The notes under the pieces are model-generated. The model did no database searches, was not told where the DNA came from, and saw only the letters and a list, made by a program, of their open reading frames with translations. A stretch of DNA of 64,000 nucleotides. Source: Caulobacter vibrioides (GTDB taxonomy: Bacteria > Pseudomonadota > Alphaproteobacteria > Caulobacterales > Caulobacteraceae). This document shows positions 41,750-50,872 of the stretch, one piece after another. The stretch spans positions 1-64,000 of the forward strand of contig LNIY01000084.1 in NCBI GenBank assembly GCA_001449105.1. The letters run 5' to 3'. Both the position numbers and the translations under genes were made by a program. The first letter of the stretch is position 1. The number at the start of each line of letters is the position of its first letter.

Positions 41750-43167
41750 TGCGCCTAGCCCTGATCTCGACGGTCGCCGTCCTGGCCCTGGGCGGCTGCG
41801 CCAGCGTCTCGCAGGCTCCGACGAGCGCCGCCCGCGCCTGGGTGACGACCGGCGACAGGTCCCAACTGCTGGCCGAGCAGCCGGCGCCGGCCGACCTGAC
41901 GGCGGGCGAGGGCGCGGACCTGCCGGTCGTCGCCGTCGACGTCGCCCAGCGCGACCAGGCGATCGTCGGCTTCGGGGCGTCGATCACCGACGCCTCGGCC
42001 TGGCTGATCCAGACCAGGATGTCGCCAGCGCAGCGCCAGGCGCTGCTTTCCGAGCTGTTCGGGCGCGGGGAGGGCGGTCTCGGCTTCAGCTTCACCCGCG
42101 TGACCATCGGCGCCTCGGACTTCTCGCTCGACCACTACAGCCTGGACGACGCGCCGGACGGGGCGGCCGATCCGGAGCTTGCGCACTTCTCGACGGCGCG
42201 GCCCGAGCAGTACGTGTTCCCGACCGTACGGGCGGCGCTGAAGGTCAATCCGGACCTCAAGGTCATGGCCTCGCCGTGGAGCGCGCCAGCCTGGATGAAG
42301 ACCACCGGTTCGCTGGTTAAGGGCCGGCTGAAGCCCGACGCCTATCCGGCCTATGCCGAGTTCTTCGCCAGTTACGTCAAGGCGGCCAAGGCCCAGGGCG
42401 TGCCGACCGACTATCTCAGCATCCAGAACGAGCCGGACTTCGAGCCCGAGAACTATCCGGGCATGCGCTGGCCGGCGGTCGATCGGGCGCGGTTCTTCGG
42501 CCAGAACTTGGGCCCCGTCTTCGCCCGCGAGCGGATCGGAACCAAGGTGCTGGACTGGGATCACAACTGGGACCAGCCGCAGCAGCCGATGACCGTGCTG
42601 GCCGATGCGAAGGCCAGGGCCTTCGTGTCGGGCGTGGCCTGGCACTGCTACGCCGGCGACGTCACGGCCCAGGACGAGGTGCGCAAGGCCCATCCCGACA
42701 AGGACGTGTTCTTCACCGAATGCTCCGGCGGCCAGTGGGCGGCCAGGTTCGACGAGAGCTTCCTGTGGATGATGGACAAGCTGATCGTCGGCTCCACCCG
42801 GGGCGGCGCCCGGGGCGTGCTGATGTGGAACCTGGCGCTGGACGAAAAGTACGGCCCGCACGCCGGCGGCTGCGGCGACTGCCGGGGCGTGGTGACCATC
42901 GACCAGGCCACCGGCGCGGTCGAGCGGAACCAGGAATACTACGCCTTCGGCCACGCCAGCCGCTTCGTGCGACCGGGCGCGGTGCGGGTCGCATCGCCGG
43001 CCGAGGTCGCGGGGCTGAAGACCGTGGCCTTCGTCAATCCGGACGGCGGCCGGGCCCTGATCGTGCTGAACCAGACGGGCGAGGAGAAGGCCTTCGCCAT
43101 CGTCGACGGCGCCCGGCGCCTGAAGGCGAAGCTTCCCGCGAAGTCGGCGGGCACCTTCACCTGGTGA
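41749..43167 (+). CDS. Glycoside hydrolase family 30 lipoprotein (beta-1,6-glucanase/glucosylceramidase type)
   Basis: The 472-aa protein has a lipoprotein signal (ALGGC, Cys17). Its GH30 catalytic domain has SPWSAPAWMKT, the acid/base Glu228 in SIQNEPD and the nucleophile Glu324 in FFTECSGGQW. The C-terminal part, with LALDEKYGPHAGGCGDCRG, resembles GH30 subfamilies 1-3, which act on beta-glucosyl links (glucosylceramide or beta-1,6-glucan). A beta-1,6-glucan target is likely given the locus, but not proven. The ATG at 41749 is preferred over an adjacent GTG. Confidence 0.9.
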   Translation: MRLALISTVAVLALGGCASVSQAPTSAARAWVTTGDRSQLLAEQPAPADLTAGEGADLPVVAVDVAQRDQAIVGFGASITDASAWLIQTRMSPAQRQALLSELFGRGEGGLGFSFTRVTIGASDFSLDHYSLDDAPDGAADPELAHFSTARPEQYVFPTVRAALKVNPDLKVMASPWSAPAWMKTTGSLVKGRLKPDAYPAYAEFFASYVKAAKAQGVPTDYLSIQNEPDFEPENYPGMRWPAVDRARFFGQNLGPVFARERIGTKVLDWDHNWDQPQQPMTVLADAKARAFVSGVAWHCYAGDVTAQDEVRKAHPDKDVFFTECSGGQWAARFDESFLWMMDKLIVGSTRGGARGVLMWNLALDEKYGPHAGGCGDCRGVVTIDQATGAVERNQEYYAFGHASRFVRPGAVRVASPAEVAGLKTVAFVNPDGGRALIVLNQTGEEKAFAIVDGARRLKAKLPAKSAGTFTW

Positions 43168-43277
43168 CGTGAAGGGGCGGCGGAAGAACTGTCACGAAGC
43201 CGTGGTAGCCGCCGCCCCATGCTCCCGAAGGCCGCTTCTTCCGCGCCGGTGCGCCGTGCCGCGCCACCTGTCGCGCC

Positions 43278-43784
43278 ATGACCGACCTGGCGTCCCTGCG
43301 CGCCCAGCGCGACGAGCTCTATCACTTCATCGTCCGTCGCACCCGTGACCCGGCCGCCGCCGACGACCTGGTGCAGGAAACCTTCGCGCGCCTTTTGACC
43401 TACGAGAAGGCGCGCACCGTCGCTGACCGGGCGGCGCTCGGCTACCGCATCGCCCTCAACCTCGTCCGCGACCATTTCCGCAGCCGCAAGCGGCGGCCGA
43501 CCGAGATGCTGGACGATGAAATTCCCTGCCAAGCCCCGGCGCCGGAACAGATCCTCATGCATCGCCAGAAGGTCGAGGTGTTCGGCAAGGTGCTGGACGC
43601 CATGCCGCCGCTGCGCCGCGACGTCTTCATCCGCCGACGCCTGCACGGCCAGTCGACGCGCGAGATCGCGCACGCCCTGGCCATGAACGAGGCCGCCGTC
43701 GAGAAGCACATGGTGCGGGCGCTGGAACAGCTGCACCGCGAGATGAGCAAGGCCGAGCGCCGCGCCGCGGGAGGCCGCCGATGA
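43278..43784 (+). CDS. ECF RNA polymerase sigma factor, FecI type
   Basis: The 168-aa protein shows sigma region 2 (RRTRDPAAADDLVQETFARL; ALGYRIALNLVRDHFRSRK) and a region 4 helix-turn-helix (HGQSTREIAHALAMNEAAVE). It is the first gene of a sigma/FecR/TonB-receptor/phosphatase set and probably transcribes the receptor and phosphatase genes. Its stop overlaps the start of fecR by four bases. The upstream gap holds GGGGCGGCGG/CCGCCGCCCC arms (43174-43218). Confidence 0.92.
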   Translation: MTDLASLRAQRDELYHFIVRRTRDPAAADDLVQETFARLLTYEKARTVADRAALGYRIALNLVRDHFRSRKRRPTEMLDDEIPCQAPAPEQILMHRQKVEVFGKVLDAMPPLRRDVFIRRRLHGQSTREIAHALAMNEAAVEKHMVRALEQLHREMSKAERRAAGGRR

Positions 43785-44719
43785 GCCGCGCCCGCCGCAC
43801 CGCCGCCCTGTGGGCCGCCCGCCGCATGGACCCGGCCTTCCGCGACGAGGCGGGGTTCGAGGCGTGGAAGTCGGACGATCCGGCCAACGCCGAGGCCTTT
43901 GACCAGGTCTGGGGCGTCAACCAGGACTCGGCCCTGACCGAGGCCATGAAGCTCAGCGAGCAACGCCGCGCCGCCAAGCGGCGCCAGGCGGGGCCGATCG
44001 CCGCCCTGGCCGGCGGGGTGCTGGCCTGCGGCCTGGCCGTGGCGCTGGCGTGGCCTCAACTGCAGCTGATGACCGTGACGCCGACCGCCTTCGAGACGGC
44101 GCGCGGCGAGCATCGCACGATCGCCCTGGCCGACGGCACCAAGGTCGTGCTCGACGGCGACACGCGGCTGGAGGTGCGCCTGGGCGCGGGCCGTCGCGAG
44201 GTGGCGCTGAGCAAGGGCGAGGCCTTCTTCGACGTCGCCCACGACGAGACCCGGCCCTTCACGGTGAAGACCGCCGCCGGCTCGGCCCGGGTGCTGGGCA
44301 CCGCTTTCGACCTGGAGGTCAGCGACGAGCGCGGTCCCGAGCGGCTGGAGCTGTCGGTGCATCGCGGCCGGGTCCGCCTGGCGCCCGACGGTCTGATCCG
44401 TCGCACGGCCGTGCTGACGCCCGGCCAGCGCGCCTTCGCGACCGAAGGGCGGCTGTCCAAGGTGCGGACCTTCGATCCGGCGGCCGACGACTGGCGCTCG
44501 GGCTGGCTGGAGACCGACGGGGTCACGCTGGGCCGGCTGGTCGAGCGGCTGAACCGCGCTTCGGAGCGCCGCATCGTCATCGCCGATCCGGAGCTGGCTC
44601 GCCAGCGCGTGGCGGGTCGCTTCCGGATGGACGAGCCGGCGGCCCTGGTCCGCAACCTGGCCTTGGTTCACGGCTTCGAGGTGCGCGAAGGTCCTGGCGG
44701 ACTGGTGCTCAGCCGGTGA
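43781..44719 (+). CDS. FecR-type anti-sigma factor / signal transducer
   Basis: The 312-aa protein has a short cytoplasmic N-terminus (ALWAARRMDPAFRDEAGFEA), one membrane span (about 68-90), the periplasmic FecR domain (HRTIALADGTKVVLDGDTRL; KGEAFFDVAHDETRPF) and a C-terminal STN-like region. It would link the signal from the next gene's STN-containing receptor to the upstream sigma factor. The ATG overlaps the sigma stop (ATGA). Confidence 0.92.
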   Translation: MSRARRTAALWAARRMDPAFRDEAGFEAWKSDDPANAEAFDQVWGVNQDSALTEAMKLSEQRRAAKRRQAGPIAALAGGVLACGLAVALAWPQLQLMTVTPTAFETARGEHRTIALADGTKVVLDGDTRLEVRLGAGRREVALSKGEAFFDVAHDETRPFTVKTAAGSARVLGTAFDLEVSDERGPERLELSVHRGRVRLAPDGLIRRTAVLTPGQRAFATEGRLSKVRTFDPAADDWRSGWLETDGVTLGRLVERLNRASERRIVIADPELARQRVAGRFRMDEPAALVRNLALVHGFEVREGPGGLVLSR

Positions 44720-44829
44720 CGCGCGCGGCTCGTCGCCGAAACTTCACAAAATTCCCTGTCCTGAACGGGGGGGCGGCGACGTCTTCCCCGCCGAAGCCGG
44801 CCTGACGCCGTGCATTCGGGGATAGTACG

Positions 44830-47730
44830 ATGACCTTCAAGACCTGGACCCTGTGGAGCACGGCCTCGGCCGCGGTCCTGATGTCGGCGACGACGGCGAT
44901 GGCCGCTCCGGCGCCCAAGCCCGCCCTGGCCATCCCGGCCGGCGACCTGGCCTCGGCCCTGCCGGCCTTCTCGCGCGCCACCGGCCTGCAGGTCCTGGCC
45001 GATCCGGCCCTGCTGGCGGGCAAGCGCACCGCCGGCGTGCGCGGCGAGGTCGACGCCGAGCAAGGCCTGAACCAGCTGCTGCGCGGCACCGGCCTGACCT
45101 TCGTGCGCAACGGCGGCGCGGCCGTCCTGCGTCCCGCTGTCCAGAAGATCTCGACCGCCCCGGCGCCCGCCCGCCGCGCCGAGGCCGCCGCGCCCGCCGC
45201 CGCCGAGCCGGCCGCCGACGATAGCGCAACCGTCGAGGAGGTCGTCGTAACGGGCGGCTTCGCCAACTCGCTGGCGCGTGCGTTGGCCGACAAGCGCAAG
45301 GCCGCCAACGTCGTCGACGCCATCTCGGCCGAGGACATCGGCAAGTTCCCGTCCAACAACATCGCCGAAGCCCTGCAGCGCGTGCCGGGCGTGGCCATCA
45401 CCCGCGACCGCGGCGAGGGCCTGTTCGTCCGCGTCCGGGGCCTGGGTCCCAACTTCCAGATCGTCACGCTGAACGGCCGCAGCGCCGCGGTGAACGAGAA
45501 CATGCGCGACAGCGGCCAGAGCGGCCGTCAGTTCCGCTTCGACACCCTGCCGTCCGAACTGGTCGCCGGCGTCGAGGTCGGCAAGACGCCCCTGGCCTCG
45601 CTGGACGAAGGCGCCATCGGCGGCGTGGTCGACATCAAGACCTTTCGCCCCCTGAACCTGGGCAAGAACACCATCGCAGCCTCGGCTACCGCCAGCCATC
45701 CAGAGCTGGCCGGCGCCACCGATCCGCGCGTGTCGGGCCTGCTCAGCTGGGTCAACGACGACAAGAGCTTCGGCGCGCTGCTGGCTCTGGTCTACGACCA
45801 GCGCACCCTGCGCCAGGATCGCGTGACCGGCGTCAGCTGGAGCTACACCGACACCTCGACCGCCCTGGGCAGGAGCCTGGCCGCGCAGGGGATCAACCTC
45901 TATCCGACCGCGATCCGTCCGACGCTGGAGCGCGAGGACCGCGAGCGCAAGGGCCTGGTGTTCTCGGCCCAGTACCGTCCGACCGACGCCACCGAGATCA
46001 CCTTCGACGCCAGCTACACCCACCTCGACGACCACTATGACGAGCTGACCTATTCGGTCGACCAGACGGCATCGACCCTGGTTCCCGGCTCGGTCGTGGT
46101 GCGCGACGGCACGCTGGTCGGCGGCACGGTCACCTCGACCAGCCAGATCGGCCGCGAGGTCAGCGATCTGGCCCACGACAACCTGATGCTGGCCATCAAC
46201 GGCAAGCAGCGGATCGGCGAATGGACCTTCTCGGGCGACGCGGCCTACGCCCGAGCCTACTCGGAGACCTCCAAGCCGATCACCCGCACCCGCCTGCTGG
46301 GCGCCATCGGCCAGACGACCTTCAACATGAGCAAGGTCGACGACGACGTCCTGCCCAGCGTCACCCTGGCCACGGCGAACCTGTCGAACCCCTCGCTGCT
46401 GCCTTTCCGCCGCATCGAGTGGCGCACCAACGACTCCCTGGACCTGGAAAAGGCCATCCAGGCCGACGCCGAGCGTCCGATCGCGCTGGGCCCGTTCAGC
46501 CGCGTGGCCTTCGGCGTGAAGTTCCGCGAGCGTGAGCGCACCTACAATCGCGCCGACATCAACTTCACCACCAACCTGGCCAACAAGTACTTCGACGCCA
46601 GCTACTTCGAGGCGTTCCCGGCCGGCGACTTCCTCGGCGAAGTGGGCGGCAGCCTGCCGCGCACCTGGGTGATGCCCGATCCGGCGAAGTTCTGGGCCCT
46701 GGCCGACAAGACCCAGAAGGGGACCGCCCGCGCCGACCAGCGCAACTCCTACTTCGTGTCGGAAGAGATCCTGGCCGGCTACGGCCTGACCGACATGGAC
46801 ACGCAAGTGTTCGGCCGTCCGCTGCGCGGGCAGCTGGGCGTGCGCGTCGCCCAGACCAAGCAGGTCTCGGCCGGTCACGCCGACAACGGCAGCGCCGCCA
46901 TCCCGGTGCGCTACGAGAAGACCTATACCGACGTCCTGCCGACGCTGAACTTCGCCATGGACATCACCGACACCCTGCAGGCCCGCGTCGCGGCGGCCAA
47001 GGTGATCACCCGTCCGTCGCTGGCCGATCTGGCCCCGCGCCTGACGCTGAACTCGTCGGGCACGGTGCTGACGGCGGTGGGCGGCAACCCGCAGCTCCAG
47101 CCGTTCGAGGCCTGGCAGTACGACGCGACGCTGGAATGGTACTTCGCCCCCGGCAGCGCCCTGGTGGCCGGCGTCTTCTACAAGGACATCACCACCTTCG
47201 TTTACAGCCAGAAGACCAACATCGTGGTCGACGGCCAGACCTACCAGCTGACCTCGCCGACCAATGGCGGGCAGGCCAGCATCAAGGGCGTCGAGCTGGC
47301 CTACCAGCACCTGTTCAAGAACCTGCCCGCGCCGTTCGACGGCCTCGGCTTCCTGGCCAACTATACCTACACCGACACCGAAGCGACCTACTCGCCGACC
47401 TTGAAGGACGAGATGGTCAACGTGGCCAAGAACAGCTTCAACATCACCGGCTTCTACGAGAAGGACCGCATCGCCGCCCGCGCCAGCTACAGCTGGGTGG
47501 ACGACGTGCTGCAGGACGTCGGCGGCGCCGGCCTGTCGGCCCTGAACGACGCGGCCTTCGGCTCGCTGGACGCCAGCGTCAGCTACAAGATCACCGACAA
47601 CATCACCGCGGCCCTCGAAGGCCAGAACCTGACCGACGCCGCCCAGTGGCAGTTCGTGAAGGGCGGCTGGTTCGGCGGCTACACGCACTACGGCCGCACC
47701 GTCAGCTTCGGCCTGCGCGCCAAGTTCTAG
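44830..47730 (+). CDS. TonB-dependent receptor/transducer with N-terminal STN signalling domain
   Basis: The 966-aa outer-membrane protein has a signal peptide (SASAAVLMSATTAMAA), a secretin/TonB N-terminal (STN) domain at about 33-108 (IPAGDLASALPAFSRATGLQ), an Ala/Pro linker, a TonB-box-like VEEVVVTGG, a plug (NNIAEALQRVPGVAITRDRG) and a barrel that ends in SFGLRAKF. The STN domain marks it as the signal-sending partner of the preceding FecR/sigma pair. The following phosphatase gene suggests a phosphorylated organic ligand such as inositol phosphate; this is inference. Confidence 0.94.
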   Translation: MTFKTWTLWSTASAAVLMSATTAMAAPAPKPALAIPAGDLASALPAFSRATGLQVLADPALLAGKRTAGVRGEVDAEQGLNQLLRGTGLTFVRNGGAAVLRPAVQKISTAPAPARRAEAAAPAAAEPAADDSATVEEVVVTGGFANSLARALADKRKAANVVDAISAEDIGKFPSNNIAEALQRVPGVAITRDRGEGLFVRVRGLGPNFQIVTLNGRSAAVNENMRDSGQSGRQFRFDTLPSELVAGVEVGKTPLASLDEGAIGGVVDIKTFRPLNLGKNTIAASATASHPELAGATDPRVSGLLSWVNDDKSFGALLALVYDQRTLRQDRVTGVSWSYTDTSTALGRSLAAQGINLYPTAIRPTLEREDRERKGLVFSAQYRPTDATEITFDASYTHLDDHYDELTYSVDQTASTLVPGSVVVRDGTLVGGTVTSTSQIGREVSDLAHDNLMLAINGKQRIGEWTFSGDAAYARAYSETSKPITRTRLLGAIGQTTFNMSKVDDDVLPSVTLATANLSNPSLLPFRRIEWRTNDSLDLEKAIQADAERPIALGPFSRVAFGVKFRERERTYNRADINFTTNLANKYFDASYFEAFPAGDFLGEVGGSLPRTWVMPDPAKFWALADKTQKGTARADQRNSYFVSEEILAGYGLTDMDTQVFGRPLRGQLGVRVAQTKQVSAGHADNGSAAIPVRYEKTYTDVLPTLNFAMDITDTLQARVAAAKVITRPSLADLAPRLTLNSSGTVLTAVGGNPQLQPFEAWQYDATLEWYFAPGSALVAGVFYKDITTFVYSQKTNIVVDGQTYQLTSPTNGGQASIKGVELAYQHLFKNLPAPFDGLGFLANYTYTDTEATYSPTLKDEMVNVAKNSFNITGFYEKDRIAARASYSWVDDVLQDVGGAGLSALNDAAFGSLDASVSYKITDNITAALEGQNLTDAAQWQFVKGGWFGGYTHYGRTVSFGLRAKF

Positions 47731-47764
47731 GCCGCGTTTCCTCCCCTTAGAGTTCCCCTCGACT

Positions 47765-47799
47765 GGCCCGCGCGCTCATCCCGCGCGGGCCTCTTTTTC
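47765..47799 (+). terminator. Terminator after the STN TonB receptor
   Basis: GGCCCGCGCG and CGCGCGGGCC form a perfect 10-bp stem with loop CTCATCC, followed by TCTTTTTC, 34 bp after the receptor stop and before the phosphatase gene. Confidence 0.85.
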
Positions 47800-47819
47800 T
47801 TCGCAAGGAGCTATCGCCC

Positions 47820-49055
47820 ATGCGCCTCTTGGCCCGCCTGGCCGTTGCCGCCCTGGCCGTGCTTTCGGCCACGCCCGCCGCCGCCGACACGCTCGAAAAG
47901 GTCGTCGTCGTCACCCGCCACGGCGTTCGCGCCGCCATGTCCAGCCCGGAGCGTCTGGAGACGGCCACGGCCCGGCCCTGGCCGCGCTTCTCGGTTCCCG
48001 CCGGTCACCTGACGACCAACGGCGCTGAGCTTTCCACGCTGTTCGGCGGCTACTATCGCGACCTCTATGTGAAGCAGGGCCTGCTGACCGGCGCCGACTG
48101 CGGACAGGTCTATTACTGGGCCAACGTCACCCAGCGCACGATCGCCACGGCCAAGGCGCTGGGGCAGGGGCTTTCGCCGGGCTGCGCCGCCCCGGTCCAC
48201 ACGGTAGGCGAGGGCAAGGTCGACCCGATGTTCGAACCGGTCGCCGCGGGCGTCATCAAGCCCGACATCGCCAAGGCCCGCGCCGCCGTCTCCGGCCGGG
48301 TGGGCGGGGATCTCTCCGCCTGGAGCGCAGGCCACCGCGACGCCATCGACAGCCTCGATGAACTCTTGATGCAGTGCGACGCCGCGCCGTGCCCGGCGCT
48401 TCCGGGCAAGCGCCGGATCTCCGACGCCAAGCCCGGCTTCTCGGCCGAGGCCGACGCCACGGTGGGCATCGAGGGGCCGGAAGCCTTCGCCTCGGGCGTC
48501 ACTGAAAGCCTGCTGATGGCCTGGGCTGACGGCCAGGACTTCGCGGGCCTGGGCTGGAAGGGACTGGACGAGGCCTCGCTGCTGCGGGTCTTCCCGTTGC
48601 ACCAGGCCGAGTTCGACCTGCGCCTGCGCACGCCCGAGGTCGCTCGGATCGGCGCCTCGCACCTGGCCGAGCGGGTGCTGGCGACCCTGAACGACGGACA
48701 AGGCGGCGTCGGCGGCAAGGATGCGAAGATCGTGATGATCGTCGGCCACGACGGCACCTTGGCCATGCTGGGCGGGCTGCTGGGCCTGGACTGGACCGCG
48801 CCGGGCTATCAGCCGGGCCAGATCGCGCCGGGCGGGGCGCTGGTGTTCGAACGCTGGAAGCGCGACGACGGCGTGCGGGTGATACGCGCGCGCTACACGG
48901 TGCAGACCCTGTCGCAACTGCGGGAGAAGAAGCCGCTGACCCTGGCCGCCCCGCCGGCCAGCTCGCCGATCTTCGTGCCCCGGTGCAGCGAGGCCAGTCT
49001 CGATTGTCCGATCGACCGGTTTGCGGCGGTGGTGAAGGGGGCGGTGGCGCGCTAA
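47820..49055 (+). CDS. Periplasmic histidine acid phosphatase (AppA/Agp-like, phytase type)
   Basis: The 411-aa protein has a signal peptide (LAVAALAVLSATPAAA). It carries the catalytic motif VVTRHGVRA (R33, H34; H34 is the phosphohistidine) and the proton-donor pair H310-D311 in VGHDGTLAML. Four or more Cys residues suit periplasmic disulfides. This is the two-domain histidine acid phosphatase family of E. coli AppA (phytase) and Agp (glucose-1-phosphatase). Next to an STN TonB receptor it probably cleaves phytate or another sugar phosphate imported through the outer membrane. Confidence 0.92.
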   Translation: MRLLARLAVAALAVLSATPAAADTLEKVVVVTRHGVRAAMSSPERLETATARPWPRFSVPAGHLTTNGAELSTLFGGYYRDLYVKQGLLTGADCGQVYYWANVTQRTIATAKALGQGLSPGCAAPVHTVGEGKVDPMFEPVAAGVIKPDIAKARAAVSGRVGGDLSAWSAGHRDAIDSLDELLMQCDAAPCPALPGKRRISDAKPGFSAEADATVGIEGPEAFASGVTESLLMAWADGQDFAGLGWKGLDEASLLRVFPLHQAEFDLRLRTPEVARIGASHLAERVLATLNDGQGGVGGKDAKIVMIVGHDGTLAMLGGLLGLDWTAPGYQPGQIAPGGALVFERWKRDDGVRVIRARYTVQTLSQLREKKPLTLAAPPASSPIFVPRCSEASLDCPIDRFAAVVKGAVAR

Positions 49056-49074
49056 GAGGGAAGCTGACACCGAA

Positions 49075-49257
49075 CCCCTCTCTCATGGAGAGAGGGAGGG
49101 GCCCGCGCCGTAAGGCGTGGGAGGGTGAGTGAGTAGGCGAAGCCCCTGGACGATCTCGGCTCTGTTGCGAGCGATGTGCCGGCACGCCGGCTGAGGGTGT
49201 AACCACTCACCCTCCCATGCTCCGCATGGGCCCCTCCCTCTCTCTAAGAGAGAGGGG
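49075..49257. repeat. Large composite inverted repeat, CCCTCTCT type
   Basis: The left arm (about 49075-49133) and right arm (about 49203-49257) are imperfect reverse complements made of CCCCTCTCTCATGGAGAGAG, GGGCCC/GTGGGAGGG and GTGAGTGAG parts. The structure is the same as that at 13291-13506. It fills the convergent gap between the phosphatase and the emrB-like gene. Confidence 0.8.
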
Positions 49258-49295
49258 TCAATAAGGGGAGCAGCCTTCGCCGCTCCCCTTTCGAT

Positions 49296-50849
49296 CTAGT
49301 GCACCGCCGACGTATCGGCTACCCGCGTCGGCTTGGGGGCCAGCCAGACGATGGTGGCGGCCACCACGAACAGCACGGCCATCGCCATGAACACCTGGTT
49401 GGTGGCCAGCATCACGCCCTGGCTCTGGACCATGTTGTCCAGCGTGCCGCGCGCCTGGTCGGCGCTCATGCCTAAGCCCTTCAGCTGGTCCATCGTGCCC
49501 TGCGCGCCGTTCAGCACGCCCGACAGTTCGTTGTGGTTGCGGCTGGCGCCGTCGGCCCACACCGTGGTCACCACCGAGGTCGCAAACGCCCCCGAGAGCG
49601 TGCGGCAGAAGTTCATCAGGCCCGCGGCGCTGGCGGTTTCCTCGACCTTGACGCTGGCCAGGGCCAAAGCGGTCACGGGAACGAAGAAGAACGGCATGCC
49701 GAAGCCCTGGAACAGCAGCCAGTGGGCGATGTCGAAATAGCCCATCTGCTGGTTGGCCTGCGCCCGGAAGAAGGTCATCACCGCCATCCAGATCAGGCCC
49801 AGGAACACCAGTTTCCGGGCGTCGAACTTGGCCGACATGCCAGCCGCCAGCGGCGCGACCATGACGGCCGTGACGCCCAGCAGGGCCGAGACATAGCCCG
49901 CCCAGGTGGCCGTGTAGCCCATGTTCTGCTGCAGCCAGAGCGGGTTGAGCACGTTGATCCCGAAGAACGCTCCGAAGGCCACGCTGAGGGTTATGACCGC
50001 CGCGGTGTAGCCCCGGTGACGGAAGACCCGCAGGTCGACTATCGGGTTCTCCTCGGTCAGCTCCCACATCAGGAACGCGACGAAGCCGACGGCCGCGACG
50101 ATGGCCAGGCCGATGATCATCGGCGAGGCGAACCAGTCGTGCTCCTTGCCCAGGTCGAGCATGATCTGCAGCGCGCCGACCCAGACGATCAGCAGGCCCA
50201 GGCCCACCAGGTCGACCTTCGCACGGGCCAGCGGCGTCTCGTGGCCCTTCAGCAGGTTCCAGGCGAACCAGGCGCAGGCGATGGCGATCGGCACGTTGAT
50301 CCAGAAGATGAAGGCCCAGCCGATGCTGTCGCACAGCGCCCCGCCCAGGATCGGCCCCAGGATCGGGGCGATCAGGGTGGTCATGGCCCACAGGCCCGTG
50401 GCCGCCGCCGCCTTCTCCTTGGGGAAGACGCGCAGAAGCAGGGTCTGGGACAGAGGCATCAGCGGACCGCCGCAGGCGCCTTGCAGGATGCGGAACAGCA
50501 CCAGGAAGCCCAGCGAGGGCGCCAGGCCGCACAGGAACGAGAAGATCCCGAACCCGATCATGCCGAAGACGAACACCCGCACCGCGCCGAAGCGGGCCGA
50601 CAGCCAGCCGGTCAGGGGCACGACCACGGCCTCGGCCACGGCGTAGGAGGTGATCACCCACGTGCCCTGGCTGGGCGAGACGCCCAGGGCGCCGGCGATG
50701 TTGGACACCGAGACGTTGGCGATGGTGGTGTCGAGCACCACCAGGAAGTTGGCCGCCGCCAGGATCAGGCCGGCGAAGATCATCGCCGGCCCGCTGAGCG
50801 GCGCGGGTTCGGAGGCCGCCCGGGCGGGGGCGGCTTGAGCGCTGGCCAT
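49296..50849 (-). CDS. emrB: DHA2-family multidrug MFS transporter, EmrB type
   Basis: The 517-aa protein has 14 predicted membrane spans and the DHA2 signatures LDTTIANVSVSNIA in span 1, GWLSARFGAVRVF in loop 2-3, and the antiporter motif GPILGGALCDSIGWAFIFWI in span 5. With the upstream EmrA-like and outer-membrane genes it forms a tripartite pump that exports drugs in exchange for protons. It lies 23 bp after the emrA-like stop. The symbol reflects family resemblance and not a proven substrate range. Confidence 0.92.
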   Translation of the reverse strand: MASAQAAPARAASEPAPLSGPAMIFAGLILAAANFLVVLDTTIANVSVSNIAGALGVSPSQGTWVITSYAVAEAVVVPLTGWLSARFGAVRVFVFGMIGFGIFSFLCGLAPSLGFLVLFRILQGACGGPLMPLSQTLLLRVFPKEKAAAATGLWAMTTLIAPILGPILGGALCDSIGWAFIFWINVPIAIACAWFAWNLLKGHETPLARAKVDLVGLGLLIVWVGALQIMLDLGKEHDWFASPMIIGLAIVAAVGFVAFLMWELTEENPIVDLRVFRHRGYTAAVITLSVAFGAFFGINVLNPLWLQQNMGYTATWAGYVSALLGVTAVMVAPLAAGMSAKFDARKLVFLGLIWMAVMTFFRAQANQQMGYFDIAHWLLFQGFGMPFFFVPVTALALASVKVEETASAAGLMNFCRTLSGAFATSVVTTVWADGASRNHNELSGVLNGAQGTMDQLKGLGMSADQARGTLDNMVQSQGVMLATNQVFMAMAVLFVVAATIVWLAPKPTRVADTSAVH

Positions 50850-50872
50850 GACGGCCTCCTTGCTGCTCGGGT

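Noticed and set aside
43168-43277. Terminator between the GH30 and sigma factor genes (GGGGCGGCGG...CCGCCGCCCC)
   Set aside because: The arms are perfect, but the 25-nt loop is long and no T-run follows; it may be part of a promoter region instead, so it was not called a terminator.
44720-44829. ECF-type promoter before the STN receptor
   Set aside because: An AACTTCACAAAA stretch loosely resembles sequence before the sigma gene (AACTGTCACGAA), but two weak matches are not enough to define a promoter.
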